From Filosporella fistucella (taxonomy: Eukaryota; Ascomycota; Leotiomycetes; Helotiales), in the NCBI GenBank assembly GCA_030077755.1, contig JAQJZZ010000005.1:496001-560000 (forward strand): a stretch of 64,000 nucleotides of DNA. The letters run 5' to 3'. The position numbers and the translations under genes are program-made. The notes under the pieces were generated by a model, which had not been told where the DNA came from, made no database searches, and saw nothing but the letters and a program-made list of their open reading frames with translations. This document shows, piece after piece, positions 11,501-22,254 of the stretch (position 1 is the first letter of the stretch; each line of letters begins with the position of its first letter).

Positions 11501-11938
11501 AGATGCGAGCATGAATTTGGCTTGAGTTTGTTCGATGATATTTTCTAGGCGGCTTTTAGGTTGCGTTGGATCGAGAGAAACGAAAGCTCCCCCGGCTTTG
11601 AGAACGGCCAGCATGGATACAATAATCCACATTGATTTCTCGAAACATAATGGCACGATAACTTCGGGCCGTACCCCCTGAGAGGCTAAGTGACAAGCCA
11701 AGCGTGATGATAGATTATCAAGTTCTCCATAGTTTAGGTTACCATCCCACGCAGAAACTGCTGGCAGCTCTGGATGTAGCATTGCTTGGGTTTGAAACAG
11801 GTCATGTGCTAGTGAACGGACTGCCTTTGGAATATCTCTATTCCAATCCAATATTTGCTGCATTTCTTGACGACTATGGGTAGATTCCTCATGCAAAGAG
11901 CCATCTTGTGGGCATTTTGAATTGCCGTAGGCATCCAT
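8573..11938 (-). CDS. Single-module non-ribosomal peptide synthetase, A-T-C
   Basis: Intronless, 1,121 residues from the ATG at 11938. The adenylation domain (about 30-550) shows A3 TSGSTGQPKG near 193, A4 FDACIIE near 235, A5 YGPSE near 323, A7 YRTGDL near 413, A8 GRKDSQIKIRGQRLEMGEVE and A10 GKLDRKRL near 547. A carrier domain follows with DNFFHLGGDSI; Ser611 is the phosphopantetheine site. A condensation domain fills about 680-1090, with SHTCYDG at 799-805 (usual HHxxxDG; the second, catalytic His is kept) and an RTGRIIPLPGIEDMIAP block. An order ending in C with no thioesterase or reductase suggests the C domain joins the loaded amino acid to a free acceptor or releases the product. By eye the binding pocket reads about D-A-I-F-I-G-M-V-A-K; the first Asp fits an alpha-amino acid. 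It is divergent from the dioxygenase. Confidence 0.92.
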   Translation of the reverse strand: MDAYGNSKCPQDGSLHEESTHSRQEMQQILDWNRDIPKAVRSLAHDLFQTQAMLHPELPAVSAWDGNLNYGELDNLSSRLACHLASQGVRPEVIVPLCFEKSMWIIVSMLAVLKAGGAFVSLDPTQPKSRLENIIEQTQAKFMLASPKYALLCGKTIPQIFIVDSSSINDIKKAFPNTAKPSPSNAAYVTFTSGSTGQPKGCLIEHEQLCTSAILGGRAIGFEKKPRMLQFVSYAFDACIIEIMYTLIFGGCVCVPSDSDRMNNLAGAIHRMQITCAFFTPSLFRNLEFEDIPGVDTVILGGESVPEDLIKKWKTKVRLFSMYGPSECAVAVTAVDYSSSNPTSGNLGKPFMGAWITDPNDPEKLNAIGEVGELLIEGPSVGRGYLNDVIKTQQAFILSPHWMESLGRKGRLYRTGDLVKYSEDGTILFIGRKDSQIKIRGQRLEMGEVECQLKKVFPLASEVIADVITPVGISGSPTLIAFLCMVEKVGYLNWESDKALVVTSSMEQELLQSLVGNAITSLSLVLPTYAIPTFFIPVRSFPFALSGKLDRKRLHNIASDLSITELDSFTGQKLHRPLTHLEGKLSVLWQNLLGISNVEARDNFFHLGGDSITAMKLVATARREGLSLTVAKILQNPILAAMALCTSAVKALPLVEPYSLMSNEHLLSVFEVASLSGDQVEDVYPASKHQEYFAAPANRYLLQCTFSLPLSIDLAKFMAAWSTIGIRHPIIRTCLVQISDGRTFQVVMKEDIQWQSGTSLEKYLEKDKYDHIDYGDLITRFAIINDESSGKRSFVFTGSHTCYDGTSLPMLFADLGHAYQNEISPYQGLKFNQFIKHTVLIDHAPAEAFWRTYLAGSKSSAAIRPFCLVPESHMVDPDINLARFFNVPKFSGSEITISTISEVAMAIVFSRHLKTSDVIFSQYRTGRIIPLPGIEDMIAPAMTKTPHRFQLIPRRKIQDLLYSSQRELHEMANFEHLGWENIKNLNEDTKAACVSAIYLTVSAGSNYVGNNWGEGSGIGMELIWTDITMHAPFRFSVKSSEGKIRVNTTFDGGLLSIKAMDTILRHFEQAVCQIIECDGEKSWEDINLDDNWGEESVLIENVEAKSAKDRRDAVRKVGESH

Positions 11939-12485
11939 TGTATTGAGGGATTCAAGTGTTTGGAAGGAGCAATAGGATGATGGTTGAGAATATGAAGTGG
12001 AGCAAGTCAAAGTTTTGGAAGATAATGCTTCTTAAATTGAGTGAATGGGATTCTCACATGCTTCGAAGAGGATCACATTAGGTGAAAAGAGTCAGTCAAG
12101 TGATGGTCACTTTCAATATGGGGGGCGTGGGATGGTGGTGCTACGGTAACCCATTTCAACCAAAGCCCAAAAATCACAACTCATGTTGGTAAATGTGGAA
12201 GGCATATAATTGTAAGCTTATATAGGTAAGGTAGGAAATCAATAGCCGATGCAGGTCTCGGAAGGCTTCAGAGTGAGACAATAACCGTATTACGTGCATG
12301 TCACTGATACTGTGCCATGAATGCGGGAGCACACTGCACCACCTCTCTCGTTTAGCCCAGAAAGTTGGCGACGGAGTCTTCAACGCAAGGATATAAGTTT
12401 CGCCACAAGTGGAGGACTCATAAATTTCTTGATCATTTACTTTATTTCACATTACTCTGGATCAAAATCGATTTCTGCAGGCAAA
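11939..12485. promoter_or_regulatory. Divergent NRPS/dioxygenase promoter region
   Basis: 547 bp between the two start codons; contains TATA-like tracts around 12205-12225. No clear CGG-type palindrome for a Zn2Cys6 regulator was seen, and no regulator gene lies in the locus. Shared control is inferred from the arrangement. Confidence 0.4.
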
Positions 12486-13746
12486 ATGTCACCCTCTGCA
12501 ACTGAAGTATCAGTTTCTATTAACTCATCTGTGGTGAAACGACCATCCGATCAGGTAGCGGTTGGAAACTACAAAGAACATCTTCCAATAACATATGACA
12601 AAGATGCTGAAGAGGGTAGAAAAGGGTACCCGGCCGCCAAAGTAAGTTAATTGTCCGAGTTTCAAATCGAAACGTGCTCTTGCGATATGATTTCGAGACT
12701 AACGTCCATCGAGCATCCGAATTACTTACCAACCTGGGACCATTCTCAGAAGTACCCACCATTGCAACCATTTGTGCACCTAGAGCATGGAAAAGATGCA
12801 AATACTTCGTATCCTGATCTGCTCCCAGATGGTGTAAAGGTGGCACATCTCACTCCGACTATTGGCACTGAGATTGAAGGCATCCAAATTAGCAAGCTTT
12901 CTTCGGCAGGCAAAGATCAACTCGCTCGTTTTGTCGCAGAAAGAAAAGTCGTAGCCTTCCATAAACAGGATCTTGCACAACTTCCAATCTCTGATACACT
13001 TGAGTTTGGTGGCTATTTCGGCCCTCATCATATCCACCCCACCTCGGGATCACCAGCAGGCCATCCAGAAGTTCATCTTGTTCATCGAGCAGCTGGCGAT
13101 AAGAGTGCTAGCGCGTTCTTAGAGACACGCACAACTTCAGTCGCATGGCACTCTGATGTATCCTACGAGAAGCAGCCCCCCGGCACGACTTTTTTGCTGA
13201 TGCTCGAGAAACCTCAGGTAGGAGGTGATACGCTTTTCGCTAATACAGTTGAGGCGTACAAACGGTTGAGCCCATTGATGCAAGAGAGACTACATGGATT
13301 ACAGGTACTTCACTCAGGAGTTGAGCAAGCCAACGCAAGCGTGTTGAGAGGAGGCATCTTGCGTCGTGAGCCAGTACAGTCGGTTCATCCGATTGTGCGC
13401 ACCCATCCTGCTACAGGCGAAAAAGCATTATTTGTCAATCCACAATGTGAGTTCATTATGTCCAATGTTCAAACTGTATCATGCTGATAAGTACCCAGCC
13501 TGTCGGGAGATTGTAGGGATGAAGAAGGAAGAGAGTGATATGCTTTTGAATTTTCTTTACAATCATATCGCTCTCGGGGCCGATTTCCATGTTCGGGTCA
13601 AGTGGGATGAAGACATGGTCGTGGCTTGGGATAATCGTGTAACGCAGCATACAGCGCTGATTGATTGGAAGGATGGGCAGAGGAGGCATATTGCTCGTAT
13701 CACTCCATTGGCGGAAAAGCCGTATGAGACGCCGTACCAAGGATAG
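12486..13746 (+). CDS. TauD/TfdA-type Fe(II)/2-oxoglutarate dioxygenase
   Basis: Three exons (12486-12641, 12714-13446, 13499-13746) join in phase to 378 residues. The family's signature blocks are clear: HPNYLPTWDHSQKYPPLQPF at the start of exon 2, then LTPTIGTEIEGIQISKLS, FGPHHIHPTSG, and the iron-binding HxD of WHSDVSY (His198, Asp200). The distal His is His347 in DNRVTQHTA, and the 2-oxoglutarate-binding Arg is among 358-363 (RRHIAR). Primary-metabolism members oxidise sulfonates such as taurine, but fungal paralogues also serve as hydroxylases or desaturases in metabolite clusters. The position divergent from the NRPS favours the latter. Substrate unknown. Confidence 0.92.
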
Positions 13747-14640
13747 AAGATCAAATTTTAGAAATCATAGGAGGTCGCTGGAACAATTTGGATAAATCTT
13801 GGTTTGCCCATTGACGTACTCAGAAAAGATAATTTACCAATTGCTCGTCGTACCACAAATGTTGAAAGCGTGCCAGTTCAGAAGAAATCTTCTAGAACTT
13901 TTCGAGAAGACTTAAGGGTTGAACATCTTTTCAGTAAACCAGGCGGTGGCAGGAATCTCGGTCTGGAGATTCTAAGTTATTTTTAACGAGCTGCTACGCA
14001 TCACAAAGACGGGAGTAAAATTTATATTTCTCACGAAAGGAAAGAGACATATGGAGGGTCTCTTCGTCCACTTTTGATTAAGGTCAAAGCTTCAACATAA
14101 TCACCCTTCACTTGGCTGTTCAGTTACTGCTATTCTATTACGAGGAATGATACAGCGACCTTTCATAATATCCCGAATACATTTCTGTTCGGAGATATGA
14201 GAGTCACTCAGAGTTTGTGGCGTTTGAGATTCAGATCATTTCAAAGCTGTAGTCATTATTTTTGGGTGTGCTTACGAAATAGTCGATAGATTCCGCTGTT
14301 GAAATTTTCCTCCTAGCTTCCGCCATGATATACGACACATATTTGGCCATGAGAACGTTGTATAGATGGGCTGCGAGTGTTGTTGACGCCTAAAAACACA
14401 ATATTGAAAGATACAAACTATGTCTATGTTGCACGACCGTAGCTGTCTTCATCATCCAAGTTTTGAGCCATTCTATTATATCGAATATGCCTCATCAAGA
14501 TCTAAAGAGAACAATCGAACACTGACATGAAGTTTTGCAGGGACTTGAAGCCAATGCAAAACCACTTTCTCTACATTTGCAACACTCTTGGAAGATTTTC
14601 GTTGGCTCTGATCATGAAAGTCATTGGATTATGTGCTTGC
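13747..14640. other. Convergent intergenic region
   Basis: About 890 bp between the dioxygenase and MFS stop codons. No gene, repeat or RNA gene seen. Confidence 0.4.
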
Positions 14641-16557
14641 TCACTTCTCAATCAAGGATGACGTCGACCTTTCTCGTTTCGATTCACGCCATTTCATGCC
14701 ACGTTTCTGAATGGTCAGTGGCCCTATTAAGCTGAGTCCGAAAACTAAAGCCAGACTGGTGTAGGCCCAGCTGGTACCCATGGCTCGTGACATTGGCTCT
14801 ATTGTAGCACTGACGATAGCGGCTAACAGACATTGACCAATGTTTCTAGCAGCTGCTGCGACTGCAAATTGTCCTGGACTGAGATCTTGTCAGCTGTGCC
14901 CGTCATGACATAATATTGCTTTTTCTTCCCGTAACTTACTGGATATCTGCCATCAACACGATGGTAACCTGTGAGGTGGCGCTAACACCGTACCCAACGA
15001 TAAACAGGAACACGATCGGACCTGCAATTGAAATTCCCTTGTGCAGCGTCCAAGCATATCCAATGACCCCAAGAACCACGAGGAACATGAGCGGCAGCCC
15101 AATTTCCAAACGAGCTTCTTCGAGTGGGAAAGTAGAATTATCTATCTGGATGTGCTTTTGGAGTGCGATCTTCAAGTTTCTTGCATGTCGACGGTAGTTC
15201 CAATCGAGAAGTAACCCAGTCACGAAACTGGACACAATAGTTCCGGCACCTACTGGTAGGGCAACCAGTGATATCTGTGTGTTTGAGTAGCCGTACAGAT
15301 CGTAGAGAATCTTTGACATGTCTGTAAATATGGCGTAATAACATACATTGGCTGAAATATTGTTAGCTAGGCCCTTTTCCCATCAATCGAAGGAGTGGAA
15401 TTAACCAAGACTCAATGTAAGTACGAGGAGTGCCGATGTAGGTTCAGTAAGTATGCGAAGTGTTGATAGAGGATTGGGAATAGTAAGGCCGAACTTTTTA
15501 CGTAATTCTGTTTGCTTGTGTTGATCAATCTGTATACCTTTGGCACGTCTATTTCTGAATCTTATAGAATCAGTTAAATTGCTGCAAATGAGTGGTGGAG
15601 GAATCGATCCATCATCAACAACTTGACGACAGGTTTCTGGCAAAAAAAGTACCAGTGGAATGAGCGTGGCCACAGAGATGATCAATAGAAACCAGAATAT
15701 CCTGTTTCAAGTCAGCTTGTTGAATTCGGAACAAATGTTTAACAAGACTTACCAGTGCCAACCGGCATGTTGACTGATCAACCCACCGATGACTGGACTC
15801 AGAGATGGTCCAAGAGTTGAAGACACAGAGGAATAAGCAAGATACTCGCCTCTCTCGGCCGAAACTATGCAATCACCAACAAGGCTAAATTCAGTCAATT
15901 CTATAAACATCAAGATATTATGATGATTTCTTACGCTTGACTCATTATACCACAGCTGCCTGCTGATTGCAGCATACGCAAGAAGAGCAAGGCATAGTAG
16001 TTGTTCTGCAATGCCAACCCGAGATTTGCAATGATAGATATGACAAAGCATATGATATATGCCAGTCTTCGTCCCGATGTCTCAGAGAATCCAGCAATCA
16101 TTGTGGGTGCGATACCCTGGACAACCTGTTGCTGCTATGAGGACAATGTCGGAATTTACGATTGATCTATTGGGACATACCAGGAATGTTGTCACCGAAA
16201 GATTGATTTTTGAATTTGAGATATGAAGGTCACGAGCAATCTGGAACGGAATTAGCACTTTGGTTGCTTTCAATCGAAGATATATACCTGGTTAACCGCT
16301 GGGAAATAAATACTGCTCCCCATGAATGATAGAAGGCCCATGAATGAAGCGGAGAGAATGATGGCCCGTTTTTGAACTCCTGTGAAGACCGAATAGTGTT
16401 GAGTTGGATTCGAATCTGCCTGGTTATCTGGGATTGCAGGCATAGTAGGCGATATATCGTCCATGATACTTTCAGCAGTCTTGATGCCGTTTTCCTGTAT
16501 GGACTCACAAGGCCACCCAAGATCACCATTGCCGCAATCGCCTTTCTTTCCCGGCAT
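14641..16557 (-). CDS. MFS drug/metabolite exporter (DHA1/Qdr-like)
   Basis: Seven exons on the minus strand (16557-16288, 16240-16181, 16125-15935, 15884-15753, 15701-15406, 15351-14940, 14878-14641) join in phase to 532 residues. An ATG at 16464 would give 501. After a hydrophilic N-terminus, membrane helices begin at AIILSASFMGLLSFMGSSIY. The transporter signature VVQGIAPTMIAGFSETSGRR, LGPSLSPVIGGLISQHAGWHW and FLPETCR mark the fungal proton-antiport multidrug type. One donor (intron 15405-15352, GTTAAT) is weak but needed to keep the frame. Its place in the locus suggests export of the product or self-protection. Confidence 0.88.
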
Positions 16558-18633
16558 TTGGAGACCTTTATAACTCGTGATGGCCTTCGGGTTGGCACTA
16601 ACTGAGATCTGGAAAGTCGTCCCCGTTGAGAACGAGATTTTTAAGTGAAATGATATTATGGAAAGTGATTCCTTTCGCGCGTGGGAGATTGGAATGTTAG
16701 ATAACAGAACCCGGTTAATTTCGTAATTATAGATTGTAAAATAATATTTCGAGAATTTTCTGATCTGAAAATTGGTAACCAACCTACAGCAACAACTGAG
16801 ATGCCGTCAGATTCTCTTGATAGGGAGGAATCATGAGAGTTCTTCCGGAGTTATACAAGGTTATGAGCTTCCTTCGCGGAGTTAAACAGGGCTGTGCAAT
16901 TCCCTTCTTCAGCCAACAAATCCTATTCAAACTTCGTAATGTCTGTATTGTCTAGGTAGTCCGCCGTATCATATTCTTGAAGCTACTACTAACAATTGTA
17001 CCATCCTGAACTAACTGCCAACCTGGCCCTTTTTTTTCTTGACGGGTGTGACATAACACAAAAATTACTCGTGTAAGCTTGAACACCGGCTTTTGGAAAT
17101 TTGAATTGGAAACGAATAATTAATGTATCCTATAGTACTTTTGATATACCGTTTACGCCATTTTGGCATGTTGAGACGAATCTGGAAGCTAATTCCCCCA
17201 TCTTGTGGCCTCTTCCTAACCAGATAAACCTAGCGTATTTGAACAATAACCGACCCCACCAATTGGGAATTAAGGATTACTCTTCACCAACAATCATCGT
17301 TCACGTTCATGTCCTGGCCGTTACCAAAATGTTACAAGGAACGGTTTTTCATCGGGCCTTCTCGCTCTCGTAATCGTGCTCATCTTTGCCCTTCTTCTAT
17401 TCTACCCTATGTTGGACACCGAGCGCAATTATCTTACCGCATGACATGGAGAAGATGGGTAACTAGAGTAGATGATTTATTATCATTCACCTGCGCCTCA
17501 TGGAAAAGCGTGATGCAAAGGGTGAGATGACGCACGCAAGGGTCGGGATAAAGTTCCGGCATGTGCTTTGATTGTTGGAACCTTCCCATGTCCTACTCTT
17601 GAACATTTTTGACATTTTTGACAGGGTGACAGAATCAACCATCCCATTTTAATTCGCAGGTTCGTAACTCGCCGCTTACTTACAGTGTCCTCTTCTATTC
17701 TAACAACCATCTCCCACTGTGAGGCATTTATCTACACACTTCCAGGCTACCTATTCCCTATTTTGATCCATTTTCTACGCCGCACGAAGGCATACACAAG
17801 TCTGAACATGTCGACATCGGGGAATAATTCGATTTCGTGAAACGTGCAGTAAGGTCCGACTTACGTGTTTGGCAATATCATTTCTCGACGTGAAGGTGCA
17901 ATATCAAATGAAGGGAGCCAATCCCATCTTCGACTTGGTCGCCGATTTTCTCTGGAACCCGCGCTTCCGTTCATATTTCAACTCTGACGTCGACATGGTC
18001 CACCCTCCATTTCACAGCCCCGTCGAACGGATACAATAAGGGAAATCACATTATGCCATACATGAAGTCAGGATGTTTCTGTGCTGTAACTCGAAGGTTC
18101 GTGTTGCTTTGGTTGGCTTGGAGTCAATCGGAAAGCGGAAGACGGGAAACGATTATGGGTGATTTTGATAGCAATATATTTGAAATGATAGTGAAAGACT
18201 TTTATTGCAGATGAAATACAATATTACTTGGAGTAGGAGTCATGGTTCGTCGGATAGAGAGTTGCTTGATGGGGTATCATGCTAAGTATAGGTCGTACTA
18301 AGATTCTCACAGAGGGATAAACCCGTTAATGATCGTCAGAATCGTTTCAAGGATACAATATTTGAGTTCAGCAAAACTCATAAGAGGGTTGCACCGATGA
18401 AAGAGAGCTGACTGTAATGTATGCTGTAATTTGTGGTATCCGATTTATCAAAAGCCGACACCCGTTCAACAAGCTCACCCGGATTACGCATTGGAAAGAA
18501 TTATCACAGTCCAGAGATTCTCAAGTACTGCTCGACACGGATTGAACAAAAACTTTTTAAGTAGGTTTTCACTAATTCAAAATACACTTCTTTTGAATTC
18601 AGGCCTAACAAAAGACCACAGAAATAGGCAAAT
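16558..18633. other. 2.1-kb intergenic region, no gene recognised
   Basis: Region between the MFS and opine-dehydrogenase-like start codons, containing both promoters. All frames are short; none joins across plausible introns to a known family. No repeats or RNA genes seen. Confidence 0.4.
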
Positions 18634-19791
18634 ATGAAGGTTGGAATTATAGGTGTTGGACATGTTGGATGTGCACTTGCTGCGGATTTAGAAAGTCGAG
18701 GTCTGGATACAATTCTTTGGGCAGCTCCTGGCCATCGCAAGATCTTTGACCAGCTAGTCAAGCAAAACCATCTTGACGCCACCGAAGCAATGACTGGCCG
18801 ATTCTATCCAACTCTCACTACCAATCTCTGCAAGTTTATTCGACTTTCAGAAAATGTCATCATTGTAGCCGTCCCGACCACTGGACACAGCGTCATCCTG
18901 GAAGAACTTGCCAAACATAATCTATGCCAGCACATCGTCATCTTTATATCTGGGAATTTTGTTGGACCATTTGCAGCCGCAGCAATCAATGCTAACGCAA
19001 TCATCTGTACCTCTCGATCTCCTTACACATCCAGAACTGAGGTTGATCGTACTGGTGAAGTAAAAATCCGTATAAATGGTATCAAGAAGCGTCTCGAGAT
19101 TGCAGGCTTCGGGCCAGTCGACGAATCAGTTCGCAGTATCTTGGGACAAATCTTCTCCATTCAACTGATCTGGTACTCCAACACCCTCAAACTGGATTTG
19201 GCTACAAATCATGGAGTAGTTCATCCACCTACAATGCTCTCAAATATAGGCGCAATTAGAAGCCAAGCCAACCTGTTCTTCTATAGCGACTGCATGACAG
19301 CCGAAGTGTGCAGTCTTATACTAGAAGCAGATAAGGAAAGGCTGGAAGTTGCTGCAGCTCTTGGTTTCACAGATATGGAGGATGTCCTCGAAATGTTCAA
19401 TGCAGATTACGGTACGAAGTATTCTAATCTGGCGATGTTTATGCACCATATCGATCCTCTCAACAAAAGGCCAGGACTTCCAACTAGCCTTCAGGCTCGA
19501 CAAATCTCTCAAGACATACCCTTCTGGTGCGTGCCGGTAGCCAGCCTTGGGAAGGCGTTGGGTATTCAAACGCCTGTCATCGATGGATGGATTCTTTCGA
19601 GCATATGTATCAACCAGGTTGACTATTGGAAGGTTGGGAGAACTTTGCAAAGTTTTGGCCTCGGAGAAAATGCTTCTTCCGAGGAAATCCTCAAAGTTTT
19701 TAAGGCAGCGGAAGGTTCAAGCCACGATCCCGTTTCCACCGGGGCCGACCTTTTGGAGCCACGAAGTTCTCTATTGAGGGCAGAGTTGTAA
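18634..19791 (+). CDS. NAD(P)-dependent octopine/nopaline (opine) dehydrogenase family protein
   Basis: Intronless, 385 residues, ATG at 18634. The N-terminal Rossmann fold shows MKVGIIGVGHVGCALAADLE with the dinucleotide-binding GxGxxG at 7-12. The C-terminal half carries the family's NHGVVHPPTMLSNIGAI stretch, whose His is the expected catalytic proton shuttle, and a helical domain to the end. Opine dehydrogenases reductively join an amino acid's nitrogen to a 2-oxo acid using NAD(P)H. The family also includes fungal paralogues of unknown substrate. Lying among an NRPS, dioxygenase, P450 and exporter, it may make or modify an N-carboxyalkyl amino acid; this is inference. Family assignment is good, substrate unknown. 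Confidence 0.82.
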   Translation: MKVGIIGVGHVGCALAADLESRGLDTILWAAPGHRKIFDQLVKQNHLDATEAMTGRFYPTLTTNLCKFIRLSENVIIVAVPTTGHSVILEELAKHNLCQHIVIFISGNFVGPFAAAAINANAIICTSRSPYTSRTEVDRTGEVKIRINGIKKRLEIAGFGPVDESVRSILGQIFSIQLIWYSNTLKLDLATNHGVVHPPTMLSNIGAIRSQANLFFYSDCMTAEVCSLILEADKERLEVAAALGFTDMEDVLEMFNADYGTKYSNLAMFMHHIDPLNKRPGLPTSLQARQISQDIPFWCVPVASLGKALGIQTPVIDGWILSSICINQVDYWKVGRTLQSFGLGENASSEEILKVFKAAEGSSHDPVSTGADLLEPRSSLLRAEL

Positions 19792-20654
19792 AGTAAAGCA
19801 GTTTTTAGGTGTCAAGGATAGAGTGATATTCGATAGGACTACAATAGAACTTACTCAAAAGGCCATGAATGCGAAATCCAAGTCCTACCTCAATCCCCCA
19901 ACGACCTTGAAACGAATAGATGCCAAGCTATGTCGAGCATGAGAGGCTTTCGGCACGGCCCGGCCCGCCGTTTCTGCTACCAGCCCAGCCAAGAGTCGGT
20001 AACGTGATTCTAGATTTACACACTGATCACGTTAGACATAGTTGCTCGAAACATGAACAATGAAACTTGTACAATTATCAGGTCGGGTATGACGAATACG
20101 AGAAAGCGCAAATGAGTTGACAGATAGAGAATAAATGCTCATATATGTTGCTCAGCCACTTGCACAAATCATTGGCGTCGAGAGACTATCATCACAACTC
20201 TTGGGTAATGAGAAGCCTCAGCACCGCTGGCGTATGGACTTATTTGCAGCACTTAGCTTCCGTCGATAGGCAAGCATCTTTTAGTGGTGATTATAGAAGT
20301 GTAATCATTTGTGGCATGATGATAGAGATTGGTTATTCAATGAAAGTGGCTAACTAATATGGTACATCTAAGTTTTATACGTACGCAGCACAACAGAGTG
20401 CCTTGAGAATAAACCCGAATCTATAAACTGCACAGAGTTGAAGATATAATCACAACTAGCAATGACTTTACTTCATGTTACTTTAACATGTATCCAATTC
20501 ATGTGTGTCTCATCCCCAGCTTCTTGTATTTGCGACGACTTGGCAGACTACCCCGCATTGACCCCACTCTCGGTCTACCAGTTGTATCCAAACCACAAAT
20601 TTACATCTGCCTCAGGAATTGGTGGCATGAGTGTATCCAAGGTTTCCATATAAG
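19792..20654. other. Intergenic region, nothing recognised
   Basis: 863 bp between two plus-strand genes. A run of Ser/Pro-coding frame before 20655 has no family and no ATG leading into the next gene. No repeats seen. Confidence 0.4.
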
Positions 20655-21806
20655 ATGACTGATCCCAAGCCAAGCAAATCCAAAATCTTGACCGCCCTCC
20701 AGTCAACACTAGACCAAGGCGTAGAAGCAGGAGCACCGGGATTCTCGGCAGCAATTGGAACCTCAAAAGCCATCCCGTGGCAATCTACCGCCGGTTTTGC
20801 TGACATACTCTCCTCCAAATCCCTCGACTTAGAAAATACCTTTGGCATTGGCAGTATCACCAAAGTTTTCGTCGCCGTCGTGATATTTCAGCTCATCGAT
20901 GCTGGTTCACTCAAAATAACCACCAAATTAGGAGATCTGCTTCCCCCAGATATCCTTCACGGCATCGACAACGCTGCTGAAGCAACTATAGGGAGGCTAT
21001 TATCTCACACCTCGGGAGTCGACACATGGGAACTCGACCCAAAATGGATTCGCGAAGGACGAGGTCAGGATCTAGATCCCAAGAAGATATGGAGGAAAAC
21101 TGAGACACTGGATTATGTTCGACGACCTAATCCGGAGTTTCCTCCGCCTGGAACCTGGAGGTATTCCAATACTAATTATACCTTTCTAGGCCTCGTCATT
21201 GAGAATATAACGGGAAATAAGGCGGAAAGTGAGATTAGGGAGAGGATTTTGGAGCTCTTGGGTATGGAAGACACGTTTCTTGGGGGCTTTGAAGAGAAGA
21301 AAAAGGGCAAATTACCGCATCGGTACCATTGGATTACGGAAGCATTCCTCAGAGATGCAGGAGTGTGCCCAGCTTTCAGCTACACGAGACCAGATCTCAT
21401 TGATGCCACTGGGTCAAATCTCTCGGTTTCATGGACGGCCGGCGGAATGATCTCGTCTCCTACCGACCTATTGAAGTTTGCAGTCGCGTTGAGAGACGGA
21501 AAATTAGTCAGTCCAGAGTCGCTGGCTGTTATGCAATCATGGCAGCCAGCTGAAGGACAGGAAATGGGACATGGACTCTTCCGAATGCATTTTCCAAAGT
21601 CGCATGGAAATTGGATAGGGCACTTTGGGTCTGTGTTGGGATTCACGGCTGGATTATTGTGGCATGAGGAGAAAGATGTTGTGATTTCCGTGTTGTCTAA
21701 TGTGGGAACCGTACATTGTGGAGAAGTGCCTTCTCATGCTGGCACAGTGGTGAAGGAGAGCGAGTTTTTGAGGCTTGCTGTTGAGTTGACAGAATGTGAA
21801 GGTTAA
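20655..21806 (+). CDS. Serine beta-lactamase-like hydrolase (class C / penicillin-binding fold)
   Basis: Intronless, 383 residues from the ATG at 20655; an in-frame GTG lies 24 bp upstream. It has the serine beta-lactamase triad of motifs: SITK (nucleophile Ser67, Lys70) in FGIGSITKVF, YSN (Tyr170, Asn172) in WRYSNTNY, and HFG near 323 in place of KTG. No signal peptide, so probably cytosolic. Fungal members act as esterases, transesterases (the LovD type) or lactamases in metabolite clusters, or as detoxifiers. Acyl transfer or hydrolysis of the NRPS product is a fair guess. Compared with LovD, the same Ser-Lys-Tyr set is present. Confidence 0.87.
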   Translation: MTDPKPSKSKILTALQSTLDQGVEAGAPGFSAAIGTSKAIPWQSTAGFADILSSKSLDLENTFGIGSITKVFVAVVIFQLIDAGSLKITTKLGDLLPPDILHGIDNAAEATIGRLLSHTSGVDTWELDPKWIREGRGQDLDPKKIWRKTETLDYVRRPNPEFPPPGTWRYSNTNYTFLGLVIENITGNKAESEIRERILELLGMEDTFLGGFEEKKKGKLPHRYHWITEAFLRDAGVCPAFSYTRPDLIDATGSNLSVSWTAGGMISSPTDLLKFAVALRDGKLVSPESLAVMQSWQPAEGQEMGHGLFRMHFPKSHGNWIGHFGSVLGFTAGLLWHEEKDVVISVLSNVGTVHCGEVPSHAGTVVKESEFLRLAVELTECEG

Positions 21807-22254
21807 TCATTTTCCTGGGCCATGCTTTTCTAGGGTCTTTCTCTGTCAATTTCATGTGTGTTCTGTTTGGAATCAGATGGCTGTAAAACCCAGCGAGAAT
21901 CAGCTCCCCCCTAATCTATCTCGTTAGTTGATGCCTCTTACCTAGAAAGTTGGATTTAAGCGAGCGCACCCCATTTCATTGATACCAAACGATGCATATT
22001 TCGTTACAACGGCCTGAAATCACAGGGATAAGTCCTCTGAAATCCAGAATTTGATGGCATCGGATTACACGCCCAAGATTGACTGAACACATACGTGTGA
22101 TTTAAATGAGCAGAAAAAGTGAATTGCTGGAGGAAATAGAGGACTGCCTTGCTAAAGCGTACACAACCTCAACCCAGAACAAAGTAATGCTTTCTGTAAA
22201 CCCTGACCTTTCTTTCAATCAACTAGTCCCGATCTTATAGTAGCAATTGAAACT
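21807..22254. other. Convergent 3' region
   Basis: 448 bp between the beta-lactamase-like gene and the P450 stop codon; nothing recognised. Confidence 0.4.
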
